DNA from: JAVEDQ01 sp035468175 | Lineage (GTDB): Bacteria > Actinomycetota > Actinomycetes > Frankiales > Frankiaceae | NCBI GenBank assembly: GCA_035468175.1 | Contig: DATITC010000177.1 | Span: 1 to 27,233, forward strand | DNA: 27,233 nt | Reading direction: 5' to 3' | Notes under the pieces: model-generated | What the model was told of the DNA's origin: nothing | The model's database searches: none | Seen by the model: only the letters and a program-made list of their open reading frames with translations | Program-made: the position numbers and the translations under genes | In this document: piece by piece, positions 16,155 through 23,509 of the stretch | Position numbering within the stretch: the stretch's first letter is position 1 | Layout: every line of letters starts with the position of its first letter

Positions 16155-16840
16155 GCGAGCGCCCGAGCGAGCAGACTCCCGCGCTGGACGGCCCGATCCG
16201 GGTTGTGCTCGTCGACGACCACCGGCTTGTCCGCAGCGGAGTCCGCTCCGAGCTGGAACCGGACCTGCAGGTCGTAGGCGAGGCGGGCACCGTCGAGGAA
16301 GCGGTCGCGATGCTCCGCCGCGTCGTCCCCGACGTCGTCCTGCTCGACGTGCACCTGCCCGGAGGCGGAGGCGCTGAAGTGGTGCGACAGGTTCGCGGTG
16401 ACCTGCCCGAGATCCGGTTCCTGGCCCTCTCTGTCAGCGACGCGGCCGAGGACGTCATCGGGGTGGTCCGCTCCGGCGCTCGCGGCTACGTCACCAAGGC
16501 CATCGACGGCCCCGCGCTGTCGGATGCGGTACGCCGGGTGGCCGGCGGAGACGCCGTGTTCGGCCCGCGCCTCGCCGGCTTCGTCCTCGACGCCTTCTCC
16601 GGGCCGGTCCCGCCAGGTTCAGATGCGTCGGTGCCGTCCGATCCGGAGCTGGACTCCTTGACGCCCAGGGAACGCGACGTCCTGCGGCTGATCGCCCGGG
16701 GCTACACGTACCGGGAGGCCGCGGCCGAGCTCGTCCTTTCGGCCCGGACGATCGAGTCGCACGTCTCCGCCGCTCTGCGCAAGCTGCAGCTGTCGAACCG
16801 GCGCGAACTCACCCGCTGGGCGACCGGCCGGCCGGTCTGA
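16151..16840 (+). CDS. NarL/LuxR-family response regulator
   Basis: The partner regulator of the PspC-fused kinase, 229 residues. The receiver domain (about 15-130) has the acidic pair in VLVDDHRLVRSG, the phospho-acceptor D66 in VVLLDVHLPGG, and the conserved Lys in GYVTKAI. The LuxR-type helix-turn-helix (about 165-225) begins LTPRERDVLRLIARG and includes TIESHVSAALRKLQLSNR. The ATG overlaps the kinase stop. Likely targets are the divergent PspC/LiaF-like gene and its own operon; this is inferred from the arrangement. Confidence 0.95.
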   Translation: MSERPSEQTPALDGPIRVVLVDDHRLVRSGVRSELEPDLQVVGEAGTVEEAVAMLRRVVPDVVLLDVHLPGGGGAEVVRQVRGDLPEIRFLALSVSDAAEDVIGVVRSGARGYVTKAIDGPALSDAVRRVAGGDAVFGPRLAGFVLDAFSGPVPPGSDASVPSDPELDSLTPRERDVLRLIARGYTYREAAAELVLSARTIESHVSAALRKLQLSNRRELTRWATGRPV

Positions 16841-16876
16841 ATCGCCGCACTGGGGCTGACCCGGGGGCCAAGCGAC

Positions 16877-17758
16877 TCAGCCAGGTAGCTGCCGGCCGGC
16901 CATCTGCTCGAGGCGGGCGATCCGCTCCTCCATCGGCGGGTGGGTGGAGAACATCCGGCCGAGAGCGCGGGGCCGGAACGGGTTCGCGATCATCAGGGAC
17001 GACGTCGGCTGGAGCTGCGTGCTGTCCTGCAGCGGCATCATCGCGGTGCCCCGCTCCAGCTTGCGCAGGGCACTGGCGAGCGCCAACGGGTCGCCGGTCA
17101 GCTGAGCGCCGCTCGCGTCCGCGCCGTACTCACGGGTCCGGCTGACAGCCAGCTGCACCACCGTGGCGGCGATCGGCCCCAGGATGATCAGCAGCAGCAT
17201 CTCGAACAGATTGGCGCCGCCCTCGTCGTCGTTGCGGCCCACCCCGAAGAAGGCCGCGAACTGGGCGAAGTGCGCCATGTATGTGATGACCGCCGCGAGC
17301 CCGCCGGCGACCGAGGAGATGAGGATGTCGCGGTTGGTCACGTGGCTGAGTTCGTGACCGAGCACCCCGCGCAGCTCCCGGTCGTCCAGCATCTCGAGGA
17401 TCCCCTCGGTGCAGCACACCGCGGCGTGTCGAGGGTTTCGACCGGTGGCGAAGGCGTTCGGCTGACGGGTCGGGCTGACGTAGAGCCGAGGCATCGGGAT
17501 GTGGGCACGGTTCGCCAGCTCGCCGACCACGGCGTAGAGCCGCGGCGCCTGGGCCTGGCTGACCGGGTACGCGCGCATCGACCGGAGCGCCAGCTTGTCG
17601 GAATAGAAGTAGGCGAACCCGTTGACCCCGAGAGCCAGCACGAGAGCGATGGCGAGCCCCTGCCGGCCGCCGAACCAACTGCCGGCGAGAAGGATCAGGG
17701 CGGACAGCACCCCCAGCAGCGCGGCGGTGCGCAGGCCGTTGACGGTACGGGTGTGCAT
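16877..17758 (-). CDS. htpX: Membrane zinc metalloprotease HtpX
   Basis: HtpX is a membrane endopeptidase that degrades misfolded membrane proteins. The 293-residue product starts MHTRTVNGLRTAALLG from ATG 17758, with GGAGG five to six bases upstream; the longer open frame to 18154 overlaps nuoI and is not real. There are two N-terminal helices (about 10-30 and 33-50), the zinc site HELSH at 135-139, further helices (about 145-175 and 185-205), and the third zinc ligand E210 in SRTREYGAD. The C-terminus has FSTHPPMEERIARLEQMAG. It lies 91 bases after nuoI on the same strand and is probably transcribed separately or by read-through. Confidence 0.96.
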   Translation of the reverse strand: MHTRTVNGLRTAALLGVLSALILLAGSWFGGRQGLAIALVLALGVNGFAYFYSDKLALRSMRAYPVSQAQAPRLYAVVGELANRAHIPMPRLYVSPTRQPNAFATGRNPRHAAVCCTEGILEMLDDRELRGVLGHELSHVTNRDILISSVAGGLAAVITYMAHFAQFAAFFGVGRNDDEGGANLFEMLLLIILGPIAATVVQLAVSRTREYGADASGAQLTGDPLALASALRKLERGTAMMPLQDSTQLQPTSSLMIANPFRPRALGRMFSTHPPMEERIARLEQMAGRQLPG

Positions 17759-17849
17759 CGATGCCTCCTGCGTGCGTGGGTCGCCGAACCGGCACGACGC
17801 CACCTGACTCAACGCGTGCCTGACCTGCGGCGTTCCCAGGTCGACCCGC

Positions 17850-18269
17850 CTACGCGCGACCTCGGCGGCGTGCCGGCTCGGGGGCGATCTCTGCTCCGGG
17901 ATCCAGCGGTTCCGGCACGAGAACCCCGTCGAGCCAGTCGACGAGCCGGCCCTTCTCGGCGATGAGCTCGCGTGGTCCGGGAGCGTCGTAGGCGTAGTCC
18001 GTCGCCCAGAACAATGCGTCGAACGGGCACGTCTCGATGCAGATGCCGCAGTACATGCAGAGCGAGAAGTCGATGGCGAAGCGGTCCAGGACGGTGGTGG
18101 ACCGGGGGCGACGGTTCGGTGCCGACCCCTCCTCCGGCGGCACGTGTTCGGCATGACCGTCGATGGTGATGCACCAGTCCGGACACTCCCGCACGCAGAT
18201 CATGCAAACGGTGCAGTTCTCTTCGCGCAGCGCGATGGCGCCGCGGCTCCGCGGTGGCGGCTCAGCCAT
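17850..18269 (-). CDS. nuoI: NuoI-like 8Fe ferredoxin subunit
   Basis: A 139-residue protein with two [4Fe-4S] motifs, CTVCMICVRECP and CMYCGICIETCP, separated as in complex I subunit NuoI, which passes electrons along the peripheral arm towards NuoB. EENCTVCMICVRECPDWC and FAIDFSLCMYCG fit the family. The N-terminus begins MAEPPPRSRGAIAL, so the usual membrane-associated helix before the first cluster is missing and the protein is shorter than typical NuoI. The start is ATG 18269, overlapping the nuoC end by 8 bases. It is the last gene of nuoB-nuoC-nuoI. Confidence 0.9.
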   Translation of the reverse strand: MAEPPPRSRGAIALREENCTVCMICVRECPDWCITIDGHAEHVPPEEGSAPNRRPRSTTVLDRFAIDFSLCMYCGICIETCPFDALFWATDYAYDAPGPRELIAEKGRLVDWLDGVLVPEPLDPGAEIAPEPARRRGRA

Positions 18270-18786
18270 GCGTCCCGTCCTCCTCGGTCTGACCGGCCCA
18301 GTCCGGCACGCCTGCGGCCGCCGGCCGACGTCGTCCTGGCGGCCGCGAAGCCGGGCCGTGCTCGGTCGGCTCGTGCGCGCCGGGCCACTCGACGACGCCG
18401 CGAGCGGCCAGCGGGAAGTCCTTGCGGAGCGGATGACCGTCGAACCCGTCTGGAAGCAGGAGCGGCCGAGGGTCGGGCGCACCGAGGAACTCGAGCCCGA
18501 ACATCTCGGCCGCCTCCCGCTCGTGCCACCCGGCACCCGGGAGCACTCCCGCGAGCGACGGGACCTGCAGCCCGTCGGCCTCGGTACGCAGGAACAGGTG
18601 GCCGCGTCCACGCAGGCTCCACAGGTGGACCACGACGCTCAGCCGACCCTCGCCCTCGTCGACGACCGACAGGAAGTCGAAGAAGTCGAAGCCGTCGGTG
18701 ACCGCGCGCTCGACCGTCTCGACCCATCGGTCGACCGGCAGCACCGGCGCCTCCCCCGGGCCCGTCGCGCCGCCATCCGTCGTCAC
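18262..18786 (-). CDS. nuoC: NuoC-like 30-kDa subunit
   Basis: A 174-residue homologue of complex I subunit NuoC. The 30-kDa signature is clear: GWHEREAAEMFGLEFLG, followed by PRPLLLPDGF and GHPLRKDFPL. GFDFFDFLSVVDE near residue 35 is also characteristic. The GTG start at 18786 overlaps the nuoB stop (GTGA), and the end overlaps the nuoI start by 8 bases. It is not fused to a NuoD domain, and no nuoD is nearby. A Pro/Arg-rich tail follows the core. Confidence 0.9.
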   Translation of the reverse strand: MTTDGGATGPGEAPVLPVDRWVETVERAVTDGFDFFDFLSVVDEGEGRLSVVVHLWSLRGRGHLFLRTEADGLQVPSLAGVLPGAGWHEREAAEMFGLEFLGAPDPRPLLLPDGFDGHPLRKDFPLAARGVVEWPGAHEPTEHGPASRPPGRRRPAAAGVPDWAGQTEEDGTHG

Positions 18787-19352
18787 CGCGGCCGCCGGTG
18801 CGGGAGGGAGCGCAGGGCTTCGAGCAACGCCTCCGGCCGTGGCGGGCAACCGGGGACGTAGACGTCGACCGGCACGATCTGGTCGACGCCCTTGCAGACG
18901 GCGTAGGAGTCCCAGTAGGGGCCACCGCTGTTCGAGCAGGCGCCGTAGGAGACGACGAGGCGGGGTTCGGCGAGTCGGTCGTAAAGGGCGCGGACCGCCG
19001 GGGCCATGGCGTCGGTGACGGTACCGCTCACCACCAGGACGTCCGCCGTACCGGGGCCGGCCGCGTACGGCTGGACCCGGAGCACGGGCCGGCCCATTCC
19101 GGACGCCGCCGTTGCTGCGGGCCGCTCGACCGCGGCGGCGACCTCGAGCGCACAGCAGGCGAGGCCAACGTTGAACAGTGACAGCTCCGGATGCGGCGAC
19201 TCCAGGTGCGGCGACTCGACGCCGGCGCGGTCCCGATCGTCGCCCGGCAGCGGGACGTTGTAGAGCGCCACGGTCCTGCCATCGTCGAGTGACAGCTGGC
19301 GCGCGGCGGGCCCGCCGGGCGAGTCGATGGACCCCGACTCCTCTTCCTGCAT
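18783..19352 (-). CDS. nuoB: NuoB-like subunit (N2 cluster protein)
   Basis: NuoB carries the terminal [4Fe-4S] cluster N2 of complex I. The 189-residue product has the expected cysteine pattern: the adjacent pair in GLACCALEV, one in GACSNSGGPY, and one in GCPPRPEALL. About 60 extra N-terminal residues include a small repeat (ESPHLESPHPE). VLRVQPYAAGPGTADVLVVSGTVT is typical. The ATG at 19352 has no clear Shine-Dalgarno; TACGCT six bases upstream suggests a leaderless mRNA. Group 4 hydrogenase small subunits are related, but no hydrogenase large subunit is present. It heads nuoB-nuoC-nuoI and diverges from korA. Confidence 0.9.
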   Translation of the reverse strand: MQEEESGSIDSPGGPAARQLSLDDGRTVALYNVPLPGDDRDRAGVESPHLESPHPELSLFNVGLACCALEVAAAVERPAATAASGMGRPVLRVQPYAAGPGTADVLVVSGTVTDAMAPAVRALYDRLAEPRLVVSYGACSNSGGPYWDSYAVCKGVDQIVPVDVYVPGCPPRPEALLEALRSLPHRRPR

Positions 19353-19358
19353 GCGCCG

Positions 19359-19364
19359 AGCGTA
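19359..19364 (-). promoter_or_regulatory. -10 element for leaderless nuoB
   Basis: The minus strand reads TACGCT with six bases between it and the nuoB ATG, the spacing of actinobacterial leaderless promoters. The -35 is not convincing. Confidence 0.45.
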
Positions 19365-19541
19365 GGTCGGTTATGGGGGGAGTGACGCCGCAGCCGCGAT
19401 GGAGGCCGGAAGAACGCGCGTCCGCAGAACGCTGCACCAAACAGACGCTGCCGCCGCGGACACGCGGCGGGCAGGACAGGCGGGTCACCGCCGTGCGTGC
19501 GCAGGCGCGCGCGCCCTACGTAACCCGGTAGAAATCGCCCG

Positions 19542-19547
19542 TAGAAT
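19542..19547 (+). promoter_or_regulatory. Possible -10 element for korA-korB
   Basis: TAGAAT fits TANNNT and would start transcription about 25 bases before the korA ATG. It sits inside a CGCCC/GGGCG dyad (19536-19552). The -35 is weak. Confidence 0.4.
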
Positions 19548-19578
19548 GGGCGGGAGCCTTGAGGGGGTTCGAAAGTAA

Positions 19579-21558
19579 ATGACGGACACGAGACCTGGCC
19601 TGTCTGCACCGGCCAGTGGGTCCACCTCGGGAGCCGAACCGGCAGCCACGGAGTCGGCGATCACGACGCCGCAGAACGGCAGCTCGCTCGACTCCAAAGA
19701 GGTCCGCCAGGTCGATCGGGTCGTCATCCGCTTCGCCGGTGACTCCGGCGATGGCATGCAGCTCACCGGTGAGCGCTTCACGTCGGAGACGGCCGCCTTC
19801 GGCAACGACCTGTCGACGCTGCCCGACTTCCCCGCCGAGATCCGCGCACCTGCCGGTTCGCCCGCCGGGGTGAGTGGCTTCCAGCTGCACTTCTCCGACC
19901 ACGACATCTTGACCCCCGGCGATGCGCCGGACGTGCTGGTCGCGATGAACCCGGCCGCGCTCAAGGCGTACCTGAAGGACCTGCCCCGCGGTGCCGACCT
20001 CGTCGTCAATACCGACGCCTTCACCCGCGGCAACCTCAAGAAGGCGGGTTACGCGACCAACCCCCTCGAGGACGGCACGGTCGACGAGTACCGCGTGCAT
20101 CGGGTGCCGCTTACGTCGATGACGATCGAGGCCGTCGGCGCGCTCGACGGGGTGAACAAGAAGGAGTCCGAGCGGGCGAAGAACATGTTCGCGCTCGGGC
20201 TGATGAGCTGGCTCTACCACCGGCCCACCGAAGGCACCGAGAAGTTCCTGCGGGCCAAGTTCGCCAAGCGGCCGGAGATCGCCGAGGCGAACGTCCGGGC
20301 CTTCAAGGCCGGGCATGCCTACGGCGAGACGACCGAGTCCTTCTCGGTGTCCTACGAGGTCGCCCCGGCGGTCATGTCCAACGGGACCTACCGCAACATC
20401 TCCGGGAACCTCGCGACCGCCTACGGGCTGATCGCCGCCTCACAGCTCTCCGGCCTGCCGCTGTTCCTCGGCTCGTACCCGATCACCCCGGCCTCGGACA
20501 TCCTGCACGAGCTCTCGAAGCACAAGAAGTTCGGCGTGCGGACGTTCCAGGCCGAGGACGAGATCGCCGGTGTCGGAGCTGCGCTCGGCGCCGCCTTCGG
20601 CGGCTCGCTCGGCGTGACCACGACGTCCGGTCCGGGTGTCGCGCTCAAGTCGGAGACGATCGGCCTCGCGGTGGCCCTCGAGCTGCCGCTCCTGGTCTGC
20701 GACATCCAGCGTGGCGGGCCCTCGACCGGCCTGCCGACCAAGACCGAGCAGTCCGACCTGCTGCAGGCGATGTTCGGTCGCAACGGCGAGGCACCCCTGC
20801 CGGTGATCGCCGCGCAGTCGCCCGCGGACTGCTTCAACGCGATCATCGAAGCGGCGCGCATCGCGACCAAGTACCGCACGCCGGTGATGTTCCTGTCCGA
20901 CGGGTACTTGGCCAACGGCAGCGAGCCCTGGGCGCTCCCCGCGCTCGCCGACCTGCCGGACCTCTCGGTCGAGTTCGCGACCGAGCCGAACTCCCCCGAC
21001 GGCACCGAGTTCTGGCCCTACCTCCGGGATCCCGAGACTCTCGCCCGGCCGTGGGCCATCCCCGGCACCCCTGGTCTCGAACACCGCGTCGGCGGTCTGG
21101 AGAAGGCCGACGGTATCGGCACGATCTCCTACGACACGGACAACCACGACCGGATGGTCCGGCTCCGCCAGGCCAAGATCGACGGCATCGCCAAGGACAT
21201 CGAGCCCCTGGCGGTCGACGACCCGGACGCGGTCGGAGACGAACCCGGCGCCGAGGTGCTGGTCCTGGGCTGGGGCTCCACCTACGGGCCGGTCGCCGCA
21301 GCCTGCCGGCGGATCCGCCGCAACGGCGGCAAGGTCGCCCACGCCCACCTGCGGCACCTCAACCCGATGCCGGCGAACACCGGCGACGTGCTGCGCCGCT
21401 ACCGCAAGGTGATGATTCCCGAGATGAACCTCGGGCAACTGCTAATGCTCATCCGCGCCCGGTACCTCGTGGACGCGATCGGTTACAACCAGGTCCGCGG
21501 CTTGCCCTTCAAGGCAGCCGAACTCGAGGCCGCCATCCAGGAAGTGCTCGCGCGATGA
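19579..21558 (+). CDS. korA: 2-oxoacid:ferredoxin oxidoreductase, fused gamma-alpha subunit
   Basis: KorAB interconverts 2-oxoglutarate (or a related 2-oxoacid) plus CoA with the acyl-CoA and CO2, reducing ferredoxin. The 659-residue product joins a gamma domain (about 45-240, starting VDRVVIRFAGDSGDGMQ) to the alpha part (about 260-659). Alpha features include GSYPITPASDILHELSK, FQAEDEIAGVGAALGAA, TTTSGPGVALKSE and GGPSTGLPTKTEQSDL. A C-terminal segment contains VLVLGWGSTYGPV. It ends AAIQEVLAR and overlaps korB by four bases. GAGGGG lies 12 bases before the ATG, a rather long spacing. The first 40 residues are Ser/Ala-rich and not conserved. Confidence 0.96.
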   Translation: MTDTRPGLSAPASGSTSGAEPAATESAITTPQNGSSLDSKEVRQVDRVVIRFAGDSGDGMQLTGERFTSETAAFGNDLSTLPDFPAEIRAPAGSPAGVSGFQLHFSDHDILTPGDAPDVLVAMNPAALKAYLKDLPRGADLVVNTDAFTRGNLKKAGYATNPLEDGTVDEYRVHRVPLTSMTIEAVGALDGVNKKESERAKNMFALGLMSWLYHRPTEGTEKFLRAKFAKRPEIAEANVRAFKAGHAYGETTESFSVSYEVAPAVMSNGTYRNISGNLATAYGLIAASQLSGLPLFLGSYPITPASDILHELSKHKKFGVRTFQAEDEIAGVGAALGAAFGGSLGVTTTSGPGVALKSETIGLAVALELPLLVCDIQRGGPSTGLPTKTEQSDLLQAMFGRNGEAPLPVIAAQSPADCFNAIIEAARIATKYRTPVMFLSDGYLANGSEPWALPALADLPDLSVEFATEPNSPDGTEFWPYLRDPETLARPWAIPGTPGLEHRVGGLEKADGIGTISYDTDNHDRMVRLRQAKIDGIAKDIEPLAVDDPDAVGDEPGAEVLVLGWGSTYGPVAAACRRIRRNGGKVAHAHLRHLNPMPANTGDVLRRYRKVMIPEMNLGQLLMLIRARYLVDAIGYNQVRGLPFKAAELEAAIQEVLAR

Positions 21559-22664
21559 CCCTGACCAATCCCCTCACCGACCCGGCGTTGCTGGGCAACC
21601 GTCTGCTCGACCTCGTCCCGAAGACCGACGAGAAGCAGACCCGGAAGGACTTCACGTCCGATCAGGATGTGCGCTGGTGCCCCGGGTGCGGCGACTACGC
21701 GATTCTGGCGACCGTGCAGGGCTTCCTGCCCGAGCTGGGCCTGAAGCGCGAGAACGTCGTCTTCGTCTCCGGCATCGGCTGCTCGTCCCGGTTCCCGTAC
21801 TACGTCGAGACCTACGGGATGCACTCGATCCACGGTCGTGCGCCGGCGATCGCGACTGGCCTGTCCTCGTCCCGTCCCGACCTTTCGGTGTGGGTGGTGA
21901 CCGGTGACGGCGATGCACTGTCGATCGGTGGCAACCACCTCATCCACGCGCTGCGTCGCAACGTCAACCTGAAGATCCTGCTGTTCAACAACCAGATCTA
22001 CGGGCTGACCAAGGGCCAGTACTCGCCGACGTCCGAGCAGGGCAAGATCACCAAGTCGACGCCAATGGGCTCGCTGGACCATCCGTTCAACCCGGTGTCG
22101 CTGGCGATCGGCGCAGAGGCCACGTTCGTCGCCCGATCGATCGACTCCGACCGCGCGCACCTGACCTCGGTGCTGCGGGCGGCGGCGAATCACCCCGGAA
22201 CCGCGCTGGTGGAGATCTACCAGAACTGCAACATCTTCAACGACGGCGCCTTCGACATCCTGAAGGACCCGTCGACCCGCGATGCGGCCGCCCTCAAGCT
22301 CGAGGACGGTCAGCCGATGCGCTTCGGTGTCGACGGCGAGGCCAAGGGGGTCCGGCGCTCCGCCGGCGGTGGGCTGGAGATCTGCGAGGCCGACGACCCG
22401 GATGTGCTGACGCACCGGGCCGGGGCGGAGGACCCGACGACAGCGTTCGCCCTCTCGCGACTCACCGGTGTGACCCCGCTCGGCGTCTTCCGCGACGTCA
22501 ACCGGCCGTCCTACGACGAGTTGCTGAACGCGCAGGTCGACGACGCGGTGAAGAAGGGTGGTCAGGGCGATCTGATGGCCCTGCTGCACGGCGGCGACAC
22601 CTGGTCCGTCGCCGCCGAGGACTCGGGCCGGCGCGCGCCGAGCCCGGCCGACAACCCTCGCTGA
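21555..22664 (+). CDS. korB: 2-oxoacid:ferredoxin oxidoreductase, beta subunit
   Basis: The thiamine-diphosphate and [4Fe-4S] subunit of KorAB, 369 residues. WCPGCGDYAIL (from about 41) and GIGCSSRFPYY supply cluster cysteines; a further Cys is in QNCNIFN. The ThDP site is WVVTGDGDALSIGGNHLIHALRR, followed by LLFNNQIYGLTKGQYSPT. Its ATG overlaps the korA stop (ATGA), so production is coupled. The C-terminal part after GAFDILKD is the actinobacterial extension. Divergent nuoB-C-I genes and shared ferredoxin chemistry suggest a functional connection. Confidence 0.96.
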   Translation: MTLTNPLTDPALLGNRLLDLVPKTDEKQTRKDFTSDQDVRWCPGCGDYAILATVQGFLPELGLKRENVVFVSGIGCSSRFPYYVETYGMHSIHGRAPAIATGLSSSRPDLSVWVVTGDGDALSIGGNHLIHALRRNVNLKILLFNNQIYGLTKGQYSPTSEQGKITKSTPMGSLDHPFNPVSLAIGAEATFVARSIDSDRAHLTSVLRAAANHPGTALVEIYQNCNIFNDGAFDILKDPSTRDAAALKLEDGQPMRFGVDGEAKGVRRSAGGGLEICEADDPDVLTHRAGAEDPTTAFALSRLTGVTPLGVFRDVNRPSYDELLNAQVDDAVKKGGQGDLMALLHGGDTWSVAAEDSGRRAPSPADNPR

Positions 22665-22682
22665 GCTAACTGACCGCTCAGC
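22660..22682. terminator. Bidirectional hairpin between korB and the isomerase-like gene
   Basis: GCTGAGC (22660-22666) pairs with GCTCAGC (22676-22682) around a 9-base loop. It spans the stop codons of two convergent genes that are only 13 bases apart. It is short and has no T-tract. Confidence 0.4.
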
Positions 22683-23466
22683 CGCGGGCTACGGGCGGCC
22701 GCCCCTCCCCCGGCGGTCCGGCGAACGCCTGCGCGATGCCGAGCCACTGTTCGGCTTCGGTTCCGGTGACCTGGAGCGACACGTCGTCGCGGTGCCGACG
22801 CTGCGTCACGAGCAGGCAGAAGTCGACGGCGGGACCGCGCACCACCGACGGACTGTCCTCCGGTCCCCAGACCCAGGTCGAACCGTCGGGCGCGGCGAGC
22901 TCTACCCGGAAGGGATCGCTCGGTGGCGTCCGGTCGTGCAGCACGTAGGCGAAGTCGCGGGTACGGACGCCGAGATGCGCCACGTGCTGGAGTACCGGTC
23001 CGGGTTCGTGCGGCAGCCCCAGCGCGTCGGCGACGTCCTGACCGTGTGCCCAGGTCTCCATCGACCGTGCGGTGGCCATCGACGCCGCGCTCATCGGCGG
23101 GCCGAACCACGGCAGCTTCGTGCCGGGCGGCACCGCCCGTAGCGCGTCGGCGAGCGCCGCACGGGAGGCCCGCCATCGTGCGATGAGCTTGGCCGGCTCG
23201 GCCTGCGCGCCCGCTTCGGCCTCGACGTCCACGGCGTCCGGTTCGGCGATCGCACGCTTGAGGACGTCGGCGAAGGCGGACGCGTCCTGCGCCGCGATGG
23301 TGGCCACCTCGTCGGTCCAGGCGAGATGGGCGATCTGATGAGCGACCGTCCACCCCTCGGCCGGCGTCGGGCGCTGCCAGTCCGCATCCGTCAGGCCGGA
23401 CAGCATGCGTTCGAGAGCTTCGCTCTCGTTGGTGAGGTCGGCGAGGATCGCCTCGAGGTCTGCCAC
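22678..23466 (-). CDS. Maleylpyruvate isomerase family protein (TIGR03084-like, DinB fold)
   Basis: A 262-residue member of the DinB/mycothiol-dependent isomerase fold, common in actinobacteria, where members use mycothiol or a divalent metal. The N-terminal four-helix bundle contains WTVAHQIAHLAWTDE and ETWAHGQDVADAL, which supply the metal-binding histidines. The C-terminal part includes FAYVLHDRTPPSDPFRVEL and VTGTEAEQWLGIAQAFAGPPGEGR. The GTG start at 23466 has no Shine-Dalgarno, but TAGTGT seven bases upstream fits a leaderless start. A longer open frame to 23724 is a shadow of the next gene. The true substrate is unknown. Confidence 0.85.
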   Translation of the reverse strand: MADLEAILADLTNESEALERMLSGLTDADWQRPTPAEGWTVAHQIAHLAWTDEVATIAAQDASAFADVLKRAIAEPDAVDVEAEAGAQAEPAKLIARWRASRAALADALRAVPPGTKLPWFGPPMSAASMATARSMETWAHGQDVADALGLPHEPGPVLQHVAHLGVRTRDFAYVLHDRTPPSDPFRVELAAPDGSTWVWGPEDSPSVVRGPAVDFCLLVTQRRHRDDVSLQVTGTEAEQWLGIAQAFAGPPGEGRPPVARG

Positions 23467-23473
23467 GGTGCCG

Positions 23474-23479
23474 ACACTA
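23474..23479 (-). promoter_or_regulatory. -10 element for a leaderless isomerase-like gene
   Basis: The minus strand reads TAGTGT with exactly seven bases to the GTG start at 23466. This suggests transcription begins at the start codon. The -35 is weak (TTCGTC, 17 bases away). Confidence 0.45.
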
Positions 23480-23509
23480 GAACGAGCTGACGCTTGGACG
23501 AACTGGCGA

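Noticed and set aside
18262..19488. Long N-terminal extension of nuoC through nuoB
   Set aside because: Only the part after GTG 18786 resembles NuoC; the upstream part overlaps the clear nuoB frame.
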